Made by a program: the position numbers and the translations under genes. The notes beneath the pieces are model-generated. The model saw only the letters and a program-made list of their open reading frames with translations. It was not told the DNA's origin and did no database searches. Positions 13,826-22,757 of a stretch of 64,000 nt of DNA are shown here, piece by piece. Source of the DNA: Citrobacter freundii (lineage in GTDB: Bacteria; Bacteroidota; Bacteroidia; Chitinophagales; Chitinophagaceae); the NCBI GenBank assembly GCA_003243445.1, contig QFQQ01000011.1, forward strand, positions 1 to 64,000, read 5' to 3'. Within the stretch, counting starts at the first letter, position 1. The number at the start of each line of letters is the position of its first letter.

Positions 13826-15991
13826 GAGCTTAACTGATAGTGCAGCAAACGCCTCAAAGCCCAGATGCTCAACTCTAATATTTTGATTCTCATTCAAATG
13901 GATCCGGATCCGCCGGTTCAAAGCCGAGTCTCCATCATCCTTTTCCAGCTTCCAGGCATCCAGCACCGTTTTATCGTCCAGAAACACCCGCACCGCCCCC
14001 TGCCAGGTCACCGACAGTTCAAAATCGCCGGCCTTTTCCACCCGCGCGTTCGCGACCGTGATGAACTGCGGCCGTATCCCATCCTTCGTCTTCAAACCAC
14101 CCCACCAGGCATAATTCAGCTCATTCACACTATCTTTTTTAACCGGCGCCATCCTTGCCGTCGGCGAAAACAAACTACCCTCCCGCAGGGGATTATAATA
14201 AGCCGTATCCATCGAGAACCATAAAACCTCCCAATTCAGCGGCTGGAAGAACTGGCCGAAACGGAAAGGATACTTCTTTCCTGACACAGCCCTTCCAAAA
14301 GCATCTGTAAAGCCAGGCCCGTTATACTCCAGGTCAAGCTTGATTTTTTTTTCCGGTCCCATCTTCGCCTTTCGCTTCGCCTTGATCGAAGCCGGAAACC
14401 CGCCATTTTTCAACGACAAACTATCTAACCCCGAAATATTACGAACGATCCATTTCCCCTTTGCCGGCCCCAGCAGGTCAAATTCCAGCCAGCCACTGCT
14501 GTCAGCCGGGTTCGTATTCCAGATCAGCGGATAATTAAAATCATAAGGCCCCCACTCCATCATCCGGATGTTTTTGCGGCCCGCCACTGCATTGCTCCCT
14601 TTAAAAGGATCTGCCTTCGCTGACTCCGGTACAGCTGGCATGGAATCATTCTCCAGCCTTTCCACAAGTTCATAGTAGATCGCGGTATCCAGTCCTGACA
14701 CATCCTCTCTCATTTTGTAGAGAGTTTCATAACCCGCATAGGTATTACTGAACACGTTCAACCCTGCCGTTGCCGCGAAATTGAACACCACGGGATTCCG
14801 GTTGAAACTATTGGAAGCTATAATATAATTGCGGCTTCTGGTATCCCTGTTCTTTGCATATCCCCAATCTGCCGGCTGACTGGCATTTGCCCATAATTTT
14901 ATTGCCTGTCCGTCACGGTCAAAAAGATTATAGGCAATATTATTATCCTGTCCGTGCTCAATGGCAATTCCCACTTTATTGCCCCGGAACCGGTTGTTAT
15001 AGATCCGGGAATTATAGCTGTATCCTCCCCATATTCCATTTTCGCATTCAAAGATCCTGTTCTGATGAACTGTATTGCGGCTGAAGGTCATCTCCACGCC
15101 ATTTGTGGCAGCATAGGAAAAATCATTGCCGATCAGGATATTGTCATTGCAACCGCCCTCGCCGGTATCCATCGTATGCTGGCCGGCCCAAAGGAAAAAC
15201 CCATCGCCGCCATGCGTCACATTATTCTTATAAAACAGGTTATTGTTGCTTTGCTCGTACACAAGAATTCCGGCACTATCCTGCCCACGCTGATAAACAC
15301 CGTGACTGTAGCCGCGTATATTAAAGACAAGACGGTTATACCCGATCCTGTTATTTGAACAACGGTATAAGCCGATCCCGAGGCCTGAATTAAAAGAAAA
15401 ATCGTTATTCACGATCTCGGCATTTTTGCAATCGCGCATAAGCAATGCATTCTGATTGCCGGTGATATGACAGCCGCTGATCTTAGCGCCATCACAATTC
15501 ACCAGGTAGATCCCTGCACCATACCGCTTCCATTCATCGTGATCATTTTTGTGATAACTCAACCAATCAGCGACATCCTCTTTTTGCTGGGAACTTTGAA
15601 GGCGGGGACGGTAATTATAGCTGAAATCGCTGTTCTCGATGATAAGCCCCTCAACATTGCGGGCGATCAGTGCGATCTTATATCCTTTGATCTTAAGGTT
15701 CCTGATGGTCACGTTCCTGCTGTTGCGGATCTCCACCGCGATGCCCTTGAAACTGTCAGGATTGAGCACATCTGCGTTTCCCTGTATGGTTGATTTACTG
15801 AAGTCGATTGTAATACCATTCCCTTCTATGATCACCTGAGCTGAAGAGTCACTGGAGGCTGCAAGCCGGTAAAAGTTATTCCTGATTTTTACACTTCGGC
15901 TGATCTTTGTTCCCTGCTTAAGTTGAAGGCTCTGCGCGGGCAGAAGATTGGGGAAAAAAAGTAACAGTAAACTAACGGCTGTTAATTTCAT
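13811..15991 (-). CDS. Secreted right-handed beta-helix repeat protein
   Basis: Unidentified exported protein, 726 residues from the ATG at 15991. The signal peptide is MKLTAVSLLLLFFPNLLPAQ. Residues about 40-430 are parallel beta-helix repeats of the NosD/pectate-lyase-like type: many turns with N-x-I/V-x-x-N-x-F patterns such as NVTIRNLKIKGYKIAL, NNRIGYNRL and NNIAYNLFDRDGQAIKL. The last 150 residues look like a beta-sandwich with FLDDKTVLDAWK, similar to PA14-like carbohydrate-binding modules. Such proteins often act on or bind polysaccharides, but no catalytic residues can be assigned. Codons upstream of 15991 stay open (to 16159) but lack signal-peptide logic. It is inserted between fusA and rpsJ, where many bacteria have tuf or nothing. 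Confidence 0.75.
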   Translation of the reverse strand: MKLTAVSLLLLFFPNLLPAQSLQLKQGTKISRSVKIRNNFYRLAASSDSSAQVIIEGNGITIDFSKSTIQGNADVLNPDSFKGIAVEIRNSRNVTIRNLKIKGYKIALIARNVEGLIIENSDFSYNYRPRLQSSQQKEDVADWLSYHKNDHDEWKRYGAGIYLVNCDGAKISGCHITGNQNALLMRDCKNAEIVNNDFSFNSGLGIGLYRCSNNRIGYNRLVFNIRGYSHGVYQRGQDSAGILVYEQSNNNLFYKNNVTHGGDGFFLWAGQHTMDTGEGGCNDNILIGNDFSYAATNGVEMTFSRNTVHQNRIFECENGIWGGYSYNSRIYNNRFRGNKVGIAIEHGQDNNIAYNLFDRDGQAIKLWANASQPADWGYAKNRDTRSRNYIIASNSFNRNPVVFNFAATAGLNVFSNTYAGYETLYKMREDVSGLDTAIYYELVERLENDSMPAVPESAKADPFKGSNAVAGRKNIRMMEWGPYDFNYPLIWNTNPADSSGWLEFDLLGPAKGKWIVRNISGLDSLSLKNGGFPASIKAKRKAKMGPEKKIKLDLEYNGPGFTDAFGRAVSGKKYPFRFGQFFQPLNWEVLWFSMDTAYYNPLREGSLFSPTARMAPVKKDSVNELNYAWWGGLKTKDGIRPQFITVANARVEKAGDFELSVTWQGAVRVFLDDKTVLDAWKLEKDDGDSALNRRIRIHLNENQNIRVEHLGFEAFAALSVKLLPAQ

Positions 15992-16301
15992 CGTGTATGC
16001 GGATTTTTGGGTCAAACAAAGTACACCAAATTGAATAAAAGAGTCATTGAAAAAAAAGACGAAATATAATCGGCTGGAAAGAATGTCCTTATAAAAGAAA
16101 AGGACCCAGTGTTGAGTCCTTAACCTTTTGACATTGTGTTTTTCATAAAACGGCGTCAAGCCTTGTAAACAGAGATTTTAAAAACGGAGTGAGTTCTTTC
16201 GAAATTTAGCAAAACCGGTGCCATTAAACGGGATTGGCGTTGATCTAAGTTAAGTATTTTCCAAATTCAGTGGTTATCCGGACAAAAAATATTTTCTGCA
16301 G

Positions 16302-16438
16302 GTCTTAGACCACGGACCACAGACGACGGACCGCGGTACCAGTCTTGAAATAAGTATCCCTTCGATTTCGAAGAAAGAATGCCTTGCCCTGCACAATGAA
16401 ACATCCGCGGTCTGCGGTCCGCCGTCCGTGGTCTTATC
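16302..16438. repeat. Inverted repeat, ACCACGG-word family
   Basis: The left arm GTCTTAGACCACGGACCACA and onward (16302-16337) pairs with the right arm CCGCGGTCTGCGGTCCGCCG and onward (about 16404-16438, ending GTGGTCTTATC). The arms are made of 7-9-base GGACCAC/GACGGACC words. It lies directly downstream of the fusA terminator. The rest of the spacer back to 15992 shows nothing I can name beyond a weak GGAC/GTCC hairpin near 16105. Confidence 0.85.
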
Positions 16439-16442
16439 GAAA

Positions 16443-16472
16443 CAAAAAAGCCCCGGACTTTCGTCCAGGGCT
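16443..16472 (-). terminator. Intrinsic terminator of fusA
   Basis: GCCCCGGAC (16450-16458) pairs with GTCCAGGGC (16463-16471) around a short loop; on the minus strand a run of six T follows. It lies 28 bases after the fusA stop codon. Confidence 0.9.
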
Positions 16473-16498
16473 CTTATCTAAGGACTGATCATTCTTCC

Positions 16499-18643
16499 TT
16501 ACGCATTCACCTTTCCTTTCACTTTCGCAATCACCTCTTCAGAGATGTTGTTTGGTGCAGGAGCATAGTGAGAAAACTCCATGGTAGAAGACGCACGGCC
16601 GGAAGACAGTGAACGCAGCTGCGTTACGTACCCGAACATTTCGCTCAGCGGAACTTTAGCTTTGATCACCTCAGCACCCGCACGGCTGTCCATACCTTCC
16701 ATCATACCACGACGGCGGTTCAGGTCACCAGTCACATCACCCATGTACTGGGCAGGAGTGATAACTTCCACTTTCATGATCGGCTCCAGCAGCACTGGTT
16801 TAGCCTTTCTTGCAGCTTCACGGAAACCTTGTTTAGCACAAAGTTCGAATGACATACCATCGGAGTCAACCGCGTGGAAGCTACCGTCGAATACACGGAT
16901 CTTCATGTTGTCAACAGGGTAGTTCGCCAGAACACCAGTTGTCATAGAAGCTTCGAAGCCTTTCTGAATTGGCTGGATGAACTCACGAGGAATTGAACCA
17001 CCCACGATATTGTTTACAAACTGGAAGCTCTTATCAGGGTTTTCCGCTTTCCATTCCGCATCGATCGGTCCGAGTTCGAACTCGATATCAGCGAACTTAC
17101 CACGACCACCGGTTTGCTTTTTCAGCGTTTCGCGGTGAGCGATGGTTGTGTTGAATGCTTCTTTGTAGGCAACCTGAGGAGCACCCTGGTTAACTTCTAC
17201 CTTGAACTCACGACGCATACGGTCGATGATGATCTCCAGGTGCAGCTCACCCATTCCACGAAGGATGGTCTGTCCGGTATCTTCATCTGTGTTTACACGC
17301 AGTGTAGGATCTTCTTCAACGAGTTTAGCGATCGCCATACCCATTTTATCTACGTCAGCCTGAGTTTTTGGTTCAACCGCGATCGCGATCACCGGCTCAG
17401 GGATGAACATGTTCTCCAAAGTGATCGGGTGGTTCTCATCGCAGAGCGTGTCACCGGTTTTGATCTCTTTGAAACCTACCGCCGCACCGATATCACCAGC
17501 TTCGATGAAGTCGATCGGGTTCTGTTTGTTCGCAAACATCTTCATGATACGGCTGATACGCTCTTTCTTACCGCTTCTTACATTCAGTACATAAGAACCA
17601 GCATCGAGGTGGCCGCTATAGCACCGGAAGAACGCAAGGCGACCTACGAATGGATCGGTCATGATCTTAAATGCCAGTGCGGAGAAAGGCGCTTTAGGAT
17701 CAGCTTTACGTGTTTCTTCTTCGCCGGTATCAGGATTCGTTCCTTTTGTATCAGGAATATCAACCGGTGAAGGCAGGTAACGGCAAACCGCATCGAGTGC
17801 AGTTTGTACACCTTTATTTTTGAAAGAAGAACCGCACATCATCGGAACGATGCTCAGGTCTACAGTAGCCTTGCGGATCGCTTCGTGGATCTCGTCTTCA
17901 GAAATTGAATTCGGATCATCGAAGAATTTCTCCATCAGATTGTCGTCGTATTCAGCAACAGCCTCAACGAGGTTTGCTCTCCACTCGTTTGCTTCATCCA
18001 CCATGTCAGCAGGGATAGCGATCTCATCGAACGTCATACCTTCTGTTTCCATGTGCCAGATGATACCTTTCATTTTGATCAGGTCAACAACGCCTTTGAA
18101 ATCATCTTCAGCGCCGATCGGAAGCTGCAAAGGAACCGCTTTGGAACCCAGCATCTCTTTCACCTGCTTTACTACGTTCAGGAAGTCAGCACCCTGACGG
18201 TCCATTTTGTTTACGAAACCGATACGTGGAACACCGTAACGGTTTGCCTGACGCCATACAGTCTCAGATTGAGGTTCTACACCATCAACCGCAGAGAACA
18301 ACGCAATCAGACCATCGAGTACACGCATAGAACGCTCCACCTCTACGGTAAAGTCCACGTGACCCGGAGTATCGATAATGTTGAAAGAATATTTCTTTGT
18401 GTCAGGGGTTGCCTTACCAAGTACGGTAGGGAAATTCCACTGGCAGCTTACCGCTGCAGAGGTAATGGTGATACCTCTTTCTTTTTCCTGCTCCATCCAG
18501 TCGGTAGTAGCAGCACCATCGTGTACCTCACCGATACGGTGAATCATACCCGTGTAGCGCAAAATACGCTCCGTAGTTGTGGTTTTGCCTGCGTCGATGT
18601 GCGCCGCAATACCGAAGTTTCTCTGAAATTTTAAGTCGGCCAT
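16499..18643 (-). CDS. fusA: Elongation factor G
   Basis: GTPase that drives translocation on the ribosome and, with RRF, ribosome recycling. The 714 residues have the P loop AHIDAGKTTTTERIL near residue 15, switch regions with GITITSAA, DTPGHVDF and the NKMD guanine-specificity motif, followed by domains II-V. Start ATG at 18643. In many bacteria it follows rpsG directly; here about 21.6 kb separate them, and the beta-helix gene separates it from rpsJ. It has its own terminator and a 382-base upstream region, so it is probably transcribed alone. Confidence 0.98.
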   Translation of the reverse strand: MADLKFQRNFGIAAHIDAGKTTTTERILRYTGMIHRIGEVHDGAATTDWMEQEKERGITITSAAVSCQWNFPTVLGKATPDTKKYSFNIIDTPGHVDFTVEVERSMRVLDGLIALFSAVDGVEPQSETVWRQANRYGVPRIGFVNKMDRQGADFLNVVKQVKEMLGSKAVPLQLPIGAEDDFKGVVDLIKMKGIIWHMETEGMTFDEIAIPADMVDEANEWRANLVEAVAEYDDNLMEKFFDDPNSISEDEIHEAIRKATVDLSIVPMMCGSSFKNKGVQTALDAVCRYLPSPVDIPDTKGTNPDTGEEETRKADPKAPFSALAFKIMTDPFVGRLAFFRCYSGHLDAGSYVLNVRSGKKERISRIMKMFANKQNPIDFIEAGDIGAAVGFKEIKTGDTLCDENHPITLENMFIPEPVIAIAVEPKTQADVDKMGMAIAKLVEEDPTLRVNTDEDTGQTILRGMGELHLEIIIDRMRREFKVEVNQGAPQVAYKEAFNTTIAHRETLKKQTGGRGKFADIEFELGPIDAEWKAENPDKSFQFVNNIVGGSIPREFIQPIQKGFEASMTTGVLANYPVDNMKIRVFDGSFHAVDSDGMSFELCAKQGFREAARKAKPVLLEPIMKVEVITPAQYMGDVTGDLNRRRGMMEGMDSRAGAEVIKAKVPLSEMFGYVTQLRSLSSGRASSTMEFSHYAPAPNNISEEVIAKVKGKVNA

Positions 18644-19025
18644 GACTATTTGATTTGAGTTTATTTTTCGAAAAAAGATTGATCTTGTTAATAATAGCTT
18701 CCGTTAATCCCTCCTTACGGGCTTTAAGATCTCGATGGCTATTAAGATTGTGCTGAAAGTACCGGTATAAAAAGGTGGGTATCCGCCTTCGCTCGTGCTA
18801 CGGCGGACCATAAATGGCCGGTATGTAAGATTAGACTCTCATATATTGCCGCATGAAGAAAACCCTCGTTATCGCCTGAACCATCTCACCTGTGGATTTT
18901 CCTTACGGCGGCGCAAAGATAGGGAAAATTTTAATAAAAAAGAAGAGTCAACTGCCGGGCGGAGTTTACGTGCTTACGGGCAGTTCCTGAGCAGGACCAT
19001 CTCATTCTCAGGCTTGCAGTCAATC
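18644..19025. other. fusA upstream region with REP-like hairpin and candidate -7 box
   Basis: No gene is visible. A REP-like hairpin lies at 18782-18807 (TCCGCCTTCGCTCGTGCTAC, then GGCGGA). On the minus strand TATCTTTG (18914-18921) fits a Bacteroidota -7 element, though no TTTG stands 20 bases upstream; if used, it would give fusA a leader of about 260 bases. Confidence 0.45.
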
Positions 19026-19391
19026 TCACACCCACTGTTGTATCACAATACCGATCTGTCCGTCCATCAACGCAAATTCCCGCGCACCCCATGGACGCAG
19101 GGTGACCTCTTTAAGATTGGGATGCAGCAACCCGGGGAAACCGGCTGATACTTTTGCATACACTTCATCGATATTACCGGTCACCAACCGGAACTCCGGA
19201 TGATCCTTATCCGCATATTCCGCATTCTGAAAAAGATTGATCCGCAAGCCATCCTTCTCCACCACGCAAAAAGGCTGATGCGCGTCCAGTTCACTGTGAC
19301 CGATAGTGAACTCAAGACAGTCAACAAAAGTTTTCAAACCAGTGCGGATGTCGTGGTAAAAAATATTGGGGACAAGCTTAGTGAAATGCAT
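19026..19391 (-). CDS. VOC-fold (glyoxalase/bleomycin resistance-like) protein
   Basis: Small cytosolic protein of 121 residues. The N-terminal MHFTKLVPNIFYHDIRTGLK, with a beta strand then helix leading to a cysteine, and the segments HQPFCVVEKDGLRINLFQN, EFRLVTGNIDEVYAKV and REFALMDGQIGIVIQQ follow the beta-alpha-beta-beta-beta layout of the vicinal oxygen chelate superfamily. The superfamily includes lyases, dioxygenases and binding proteins, so substrate cannot be told. Start ATG at 19391. It stands alone between fusA and a divergent membrane protein gene. Confidence 0.7.
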   Translation of the reverse strand: MHFTKLVPNIFYHDIRTGLKTFVDCLEFTIGHSELDAHQPFCVVEKDGLRINLFQNAEYADKDHPEFRLVTGNIDEVYAKVSAGFPGLLHPNLKEVTLRPWGAREFALMDGQIGIVIQQWV

Positions 19392-19629
19392 AAGAATGGA
19401 TTTATCGAAATTAGTAAAGGGACGCTGTTCAATTTACAAATTCGGCATTGGATCACACTACTGGCAGTTCCGGAACACTTTGCAATAGCAGGTGGTTACG
19501 CAAGCTATGTATTTGCCGGCTGCTTCAACTGGTTGCACAACACTCCCCTCTTTGAGGGATTTATTTATTCCGCCAACAATTTCCGATACAGTTATTAATT
19601 GATCACCCGGGAAAATATTATCTTCCGCT

Positions 19630-20490
19630 ATGCCCCGTCAACTCAACAGATCACCGGCCTTCGTCTATCTCGCATTGGTTCCGTTTATCACTGCTGCCCT
19701 TGGATTTGGCATTGGAGGCTTTTCCAATTACCTGAATATCCCTCTCTGGTTTGCACATGCGATCCTGATGATCCTGTTGTTCAAAAAAATATCCGCTCAG
19801 GCACCTGCAGGCACTGCCTTCGAGCCGTGGGCCTCTGTAGCTTTTCTCCTGTTCCTTCCCTGGGTATTCTTTACTTTGTTCGCAGGGTTTGGACCACCGC
19901 CAGCCAATATGCAGGGCTGGAATGACAGCGCATTGCAACAGCAAGTGCGGTATTCGATCCTCGCTGCAGGCGGCATCATTTCAGCGGTTGGTTTCAACAG
20001 GCTCGCACAGCAACTAAGTCATTCGGAGGGGAAGCGCTTCGCAAAAGCAGGAAGGTTGGCTGTATTCATCGCTATACCTCTTTACGTATTGAACATGCTG
20101 TACTGGGGATTTTTCCTGACAGCTTCATTCCATTATTTTATCGGCCATGGCATCACTGAAAAGCCGGAATGGTATCTCAGTGTACGGGATTTATTTTACT
20201 GGCTTGCGAGCATAGCTCTTGCGTTGCTGTATCTCTCCGCTGCATTGTTTGCTGTTTCCCTGAAAAAAGCCGGCGTATTCAAAGCAGGGGCTTCCAATGT
20301 GTATACCGCATTCAGTGTATTCGGATTTATCTTCAGCCTGATGCCGCCCAGTGCGCCCGCACCGTTGGATGTGATCGCATACCTGGTAGCTGTACCGGCG
20401 ATCTTCTTTATACTGCCTTATCTGATGTCAATCAATCTTGCAACCAAAGGTTCGTTGAAGGAGGCCAAACAGGACAACGATCCTCAATGA
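19630..20490 (+). CDS. Unrecognised multi-pass membrane protein
   Basis: The 286 residues have about seven hydrophobic segments: near residues 10-30 (FVYLALVPFITAALGFGIGG), 38-50, 68-88, 108-125, 140-165, 190-215 and 228-275. A periplasmic or cytosolic loop with GPPPANMQGW lies near residue 90. I do not recognise the family; there are no conserved charged residues in membrane segments that would suggest a transporter. Start ATG at 19630. The gene is convergent with the glycerophosphodiesterase gene, only 32 bases away, with no clear terminator between. Confidence 0.65.
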   Translation: MPRQLNRSPAFVYLALVPFITAALGFGIGGFSNYLNIPLWFAHAILMILLFKKISAQAPAGTAFEPWASVAFLLFLPWVFFTLFAGFGPPPANMQGWNDSALQQQVRYSILAAGGIISAVGFNRLAQQLSHSEGKRFAKAGRLAVFIAIPLYVLNMLYWGFFLTASFHYFIGHGITEKPEWYLSVRDLFYWLASIALALLYLSAALFAVSLKKAGVFKAGASNVYTAFSVFGFIFSLMPPSAPAPLDVIAYLVAVPAIFFILPYLMSINLATKGSLKEAKQDNDPQ

Positions 20491-20522
20491 TACTGCTTTC
20501 TCCTGTTACCGAATATAACTCT

Positions 20523-21374
20523 TTACCAATACCTGTTGATTGATTTCAAATATTGCTTCAGCAGTGCGGGTTGATCTGTCTGGATGATGTTTGCTCCATT
20601 CATGAGTAAGCGTTCAAAGACTTCAACATTTCCTGCCGCAGCTTTTTCATCGATCTCTCCCAGGGCGTTGATCCACACGCGTGCGCCCGCTGAACGGATC
20701 TGGCTGATCACAGTTGCTTCGTTATGCGAGGTGTCTATATGGATCGCTTCAGTTTTTACAGCACTCAACGCATCTTTTACAGCCTTTTCGCTGGTCGTTC
20801 TCAGCAATGTGCTGAAGCCTGCATCATACTGCTTCAGCATTTTTACCTGGTCCACTTTTGTCACAAAGAAAAAACAATTACTTGCTGCGCCGGCTGCCTT
20901 TACCTCCTGCATAATTTTATCTATACAGGAAACTGATTTGATATCCAGGTCGACAAGGATTTTTCCCCTTGTAAGCATCAGTGCTTCCTGTAGTGTGGGC
21001 ACCAGCTGGCCGGTAAGCTGACCGTTAAACATCAACCTTAATTTCCTGATCTGATCAAAACTCAGGCTATCCACTGCGCCTTTGCCATTGGTGGTTCTGT
21101 CCACGGTCTTGTCGTGTATCACCACGAGTTGGCCATCTTTGGTGCAACGCACATCCAGTTCGATGATATCGATACCCATGTCGATAGCCCCTTGAAAAGC
21201 CTGGAGTGAATTCTCCGGAGCATCAAGATGTGCGCCCCTGTGTGCGGCGACCAGCACTTTATTTGAAGAAGCGTTCAGGAATTCACGCCTAAGCTGCTCA
21301 AAACTGCGCGCCTGCGCATGTAATATGATGGAGTTGATACTCATCAACAGTAATAGTAGACATTTATTTTTCAC
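20523..21374 (-). CDS. Secreted glycerophosphodiester phosphodiesterase
   Basis: Hydrolyses glycerophosphodiesters to an alcohol and glycerol 3-phosphate, probably in the periplasm. The 283 residues start with a signal peptide (MKNKCLLLLLMSINSIILHA). GDPD motifs follow: AHRGAH with catalytic His45, PENS, IIELDVRCTKDGQLVVIHD with metal-binding Glu/Asp and the second catalytic His, then DRTTNGKG. The TIM-barrel end is visible in ILVDLDIKS and IIQTDQP. Start ATG at 21374. It is a single gene convergent with the membrane protein gene upstream in coordinate order. Confidence 0.92.
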   Translation of the reverse strand: MKNKCLLLLLMSINSIILHAQARSFEQLRREFLNASSNKVLVAAHRGAHLDAPENSLQAFQGAIDMGIDIIELDVRCTKDGQLVVIHDKTVDRTTNGKGAVDSLSFDQIRKLRLMFNGQLTGQLVPTLQEALMLTRGKILVDLDIKSVSCIDKIMQEVKAAGAASNCFFFVTKVDQVKMLKQYDAGFSTLLRTTSEKAVKDALSAVKTEAIHIDTSHNEATVISQIRSAGARVWINALGEIDEKAAAGNVEVFERLLMNGANIIQTDQPALLKQYLKSINRYW

Positions 21375-21511
21375 AAAAAGAATTTATGGAAAACAAATGT
21401 AGCAGTCATGCCTGCTTGCGAAGATTATATAATTGTGAACAGCACGCCATACTCACCGCATGTACATTATCTCAGATCATTGCCACGAATGGCTGTTATA
21501 TTTTTCAAACC

Positions 21512-21988
21512 TCATGCGTTGTCATACGCCGCCTGGATATCTTTTATGATGATCTTCTTCATCTTCATCATGGCCTGCATCACCGCGGACGACTTCTTTG
21601 GATCAGGATCGCTCATCAGTCGCGGAAGTATTTCCGGTGCCACCTGCCATGATACACCGAATTTATCTTTAAGCCATCCGCATGGTCCCTGTTCACCTTC
21701 GCCGGCAATCAATGAGTCGCAGTAATAATCCACTTCCTCCTGTGTATCCGGCTCAATCGCAAACGAAATGGCCTCTGTATAATTTGCAGGTTGCCCCCAG
21801 TTCAGTGCCGTAAATGTCATACCCAGTATTTCAAAACGGGCGGTCAGCACGGTGCCGGCATTCATCGGCGCATTTTCAGGATATCGTTCAACACCCAGCA
21901 ATTTGCCTTTGAATACTTTTACATAGAACTTTGCCGCTTCCTCTGCTTCCGTATTGAAAAGCAGGAAAGGAGTAATTTTTGTACGCAT
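21512..21988 (-). CDS. PhnB-like VOC-fold protein
   Basis: The 158 residues begin RTKITPFLLFNTEAEEAAKF and include ERYPENAPMNAGTVLTARF, ALNWGQPANYTEAISFAI and CGWLKDKFGVSWQVAPEILP, the pattern of the PhnB / '3-demethylubiquinone-9 3-methyltransferase' Pfam group. Despite that name, members are VOC-fold proteins whose enzymatic role is mostly unproven. Start ATG at 21988. It stands alone; the flanking spacers (21375-21511 and 21989-22146) show nothing notable. Confidence 0.8.
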   Translation of the reverse strand: MRTKITPFLLFNTEAEEAAKFYVKVFKGKLLGVERYPENAPMNAGTVLTARFEILGMTFTALNWGQPANYTEAISFAIEPDTQEEVDYYCDSLIAGEGEQGPCGWLKDKFGVSWQVAPEILPRLMSDPDPKKSSAVMQAMMKMKKIIIKDIQAAYDNA

Positions 21989-22146
21989 ATTATGAGATTT
22001 ATTCAGCTCAAAATTAACTGGAAGAGTTGGCTAAGAGCAGGGGCAAATAAGACCAAAACAAGGGTAAATAGCGATAGTTGATAACCAGAGAGCTGTCCCT
22101 TTTGCGGAATCTGTTCGCCTTTTAACAGATATACGTGTAATAAATA

Positions 22147-22178
22147 CAAAGGCCCGGGCACTTCCTGCACCCGGGCCT
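22147..22178 (-). terminator. Intrinsic terminator of the SusC/SusD operon
   Basis: GGCCCGGG (22151-22158) pairs with CCCGGGCC (22170-22177); on the minus strand TTTGTATTTATT follows. It lies about 20 bases after the stop of the last lipoprotein gene. Confidence 0.85.
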
Positions 22179-22198
22179 CTGCTATGCATTGAAAAATA

Positions 22199-22732
22199 TT
22201 ACGGTCTGATGCGGATGCGTACGTATTCGCCGAAACCAATCGTACTCATGCCAGTTACCCCCTGACCGTTGCCGAGGCCAACAAGTGGAAATGCCTGGTA
22301 CTTTACATCCCCTACATAGATGTCCGGCGCCACGTCATAAGTATCTCCGCTTGCCAACGCAGTACCGCCAAAAAGCGCTACCAGCTGCGCTGCAGTCACG
22401 CTTACCGTCGCGGGTAGTGTTGTAACACCTGCCTGCAGTACTTTAACGTTACTGGCGGTGGCATTCTTCCGGACAACGATATCAATTTTCGTTGGTTCAA
22501 CCTGTCCCGGAAAATACATTCCTATTTTGATGCTGCCCTGGTAAGCCGCCTGATTAGAAAGAAAGATGGTGTCAGCCGTGCCGTTATTCTTCGTCAGGTT
22601 GGTAGTAATAACCGGAACGTCTTCGATGCCAATTCTTTTTGGAATCGCGCCATCATCCTTTGAGCAGGAAGTAAGGCCGATAACAGCAGAAAGAGCCAAT
22701 ATTGCAAACGCATTTATTTTTCTAAGTTTCAT
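22199..22732 (-). CDS. Small lipoprotein of the SusC/SusD operon
   Basis: The 177 residues begin with a lipoprotein signal (lipobox LTSC at about residues 20-23, then SKDDGAIPKRIGIED). The body is beta-rich with repeated PVITTNLTKNNGTADTIFLS and IKIGMYFPGQVEPTKIDIVV stretches, consistent with an immunoglobulin-like surface domain. I do not recognise a family. In Bacteroidota operons the gene after susD often encodes a surface glycan-binding lipoprotein or a small beta-sandwich protein; that role is inferred from position. Start ATG at 22732, 25 bases after the susD-like stop; followed by a terminator. Confidence 0.75.
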   Translation of the reverse strand: MKLRKINAFAILALSAVIGLTSCSKDDGAIPKRIGIEDVPVITTNLTKNNGTADTIFLSNQAAYQGSIKIGMYFPGQVEPTKIDIVVRKNATASNVKVLQAGVTTLPATVSVTAAQLVALFGGTALASGDTYDVAPDIYVGDVKYQAFPLVGLGNGQGVTGMSTIGFGEYVRIRIRP

Positions 22733-22757
22733 GATCTGTAGTTTATGTGTAAATCAA

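Noticed and set aside
16499..18643. Second EF-G (EF-G2) type
   Set aside because: G motifs, length and location match the ordinary translocase; nothing indicates the specialised paralog.
18795..19148. Open frame on the plus strand upstream of fusA
   Set aside because: It overlaps the VOC gene antisense, crosses the likely fusA leader, and its composition and sequence resemble no protein.
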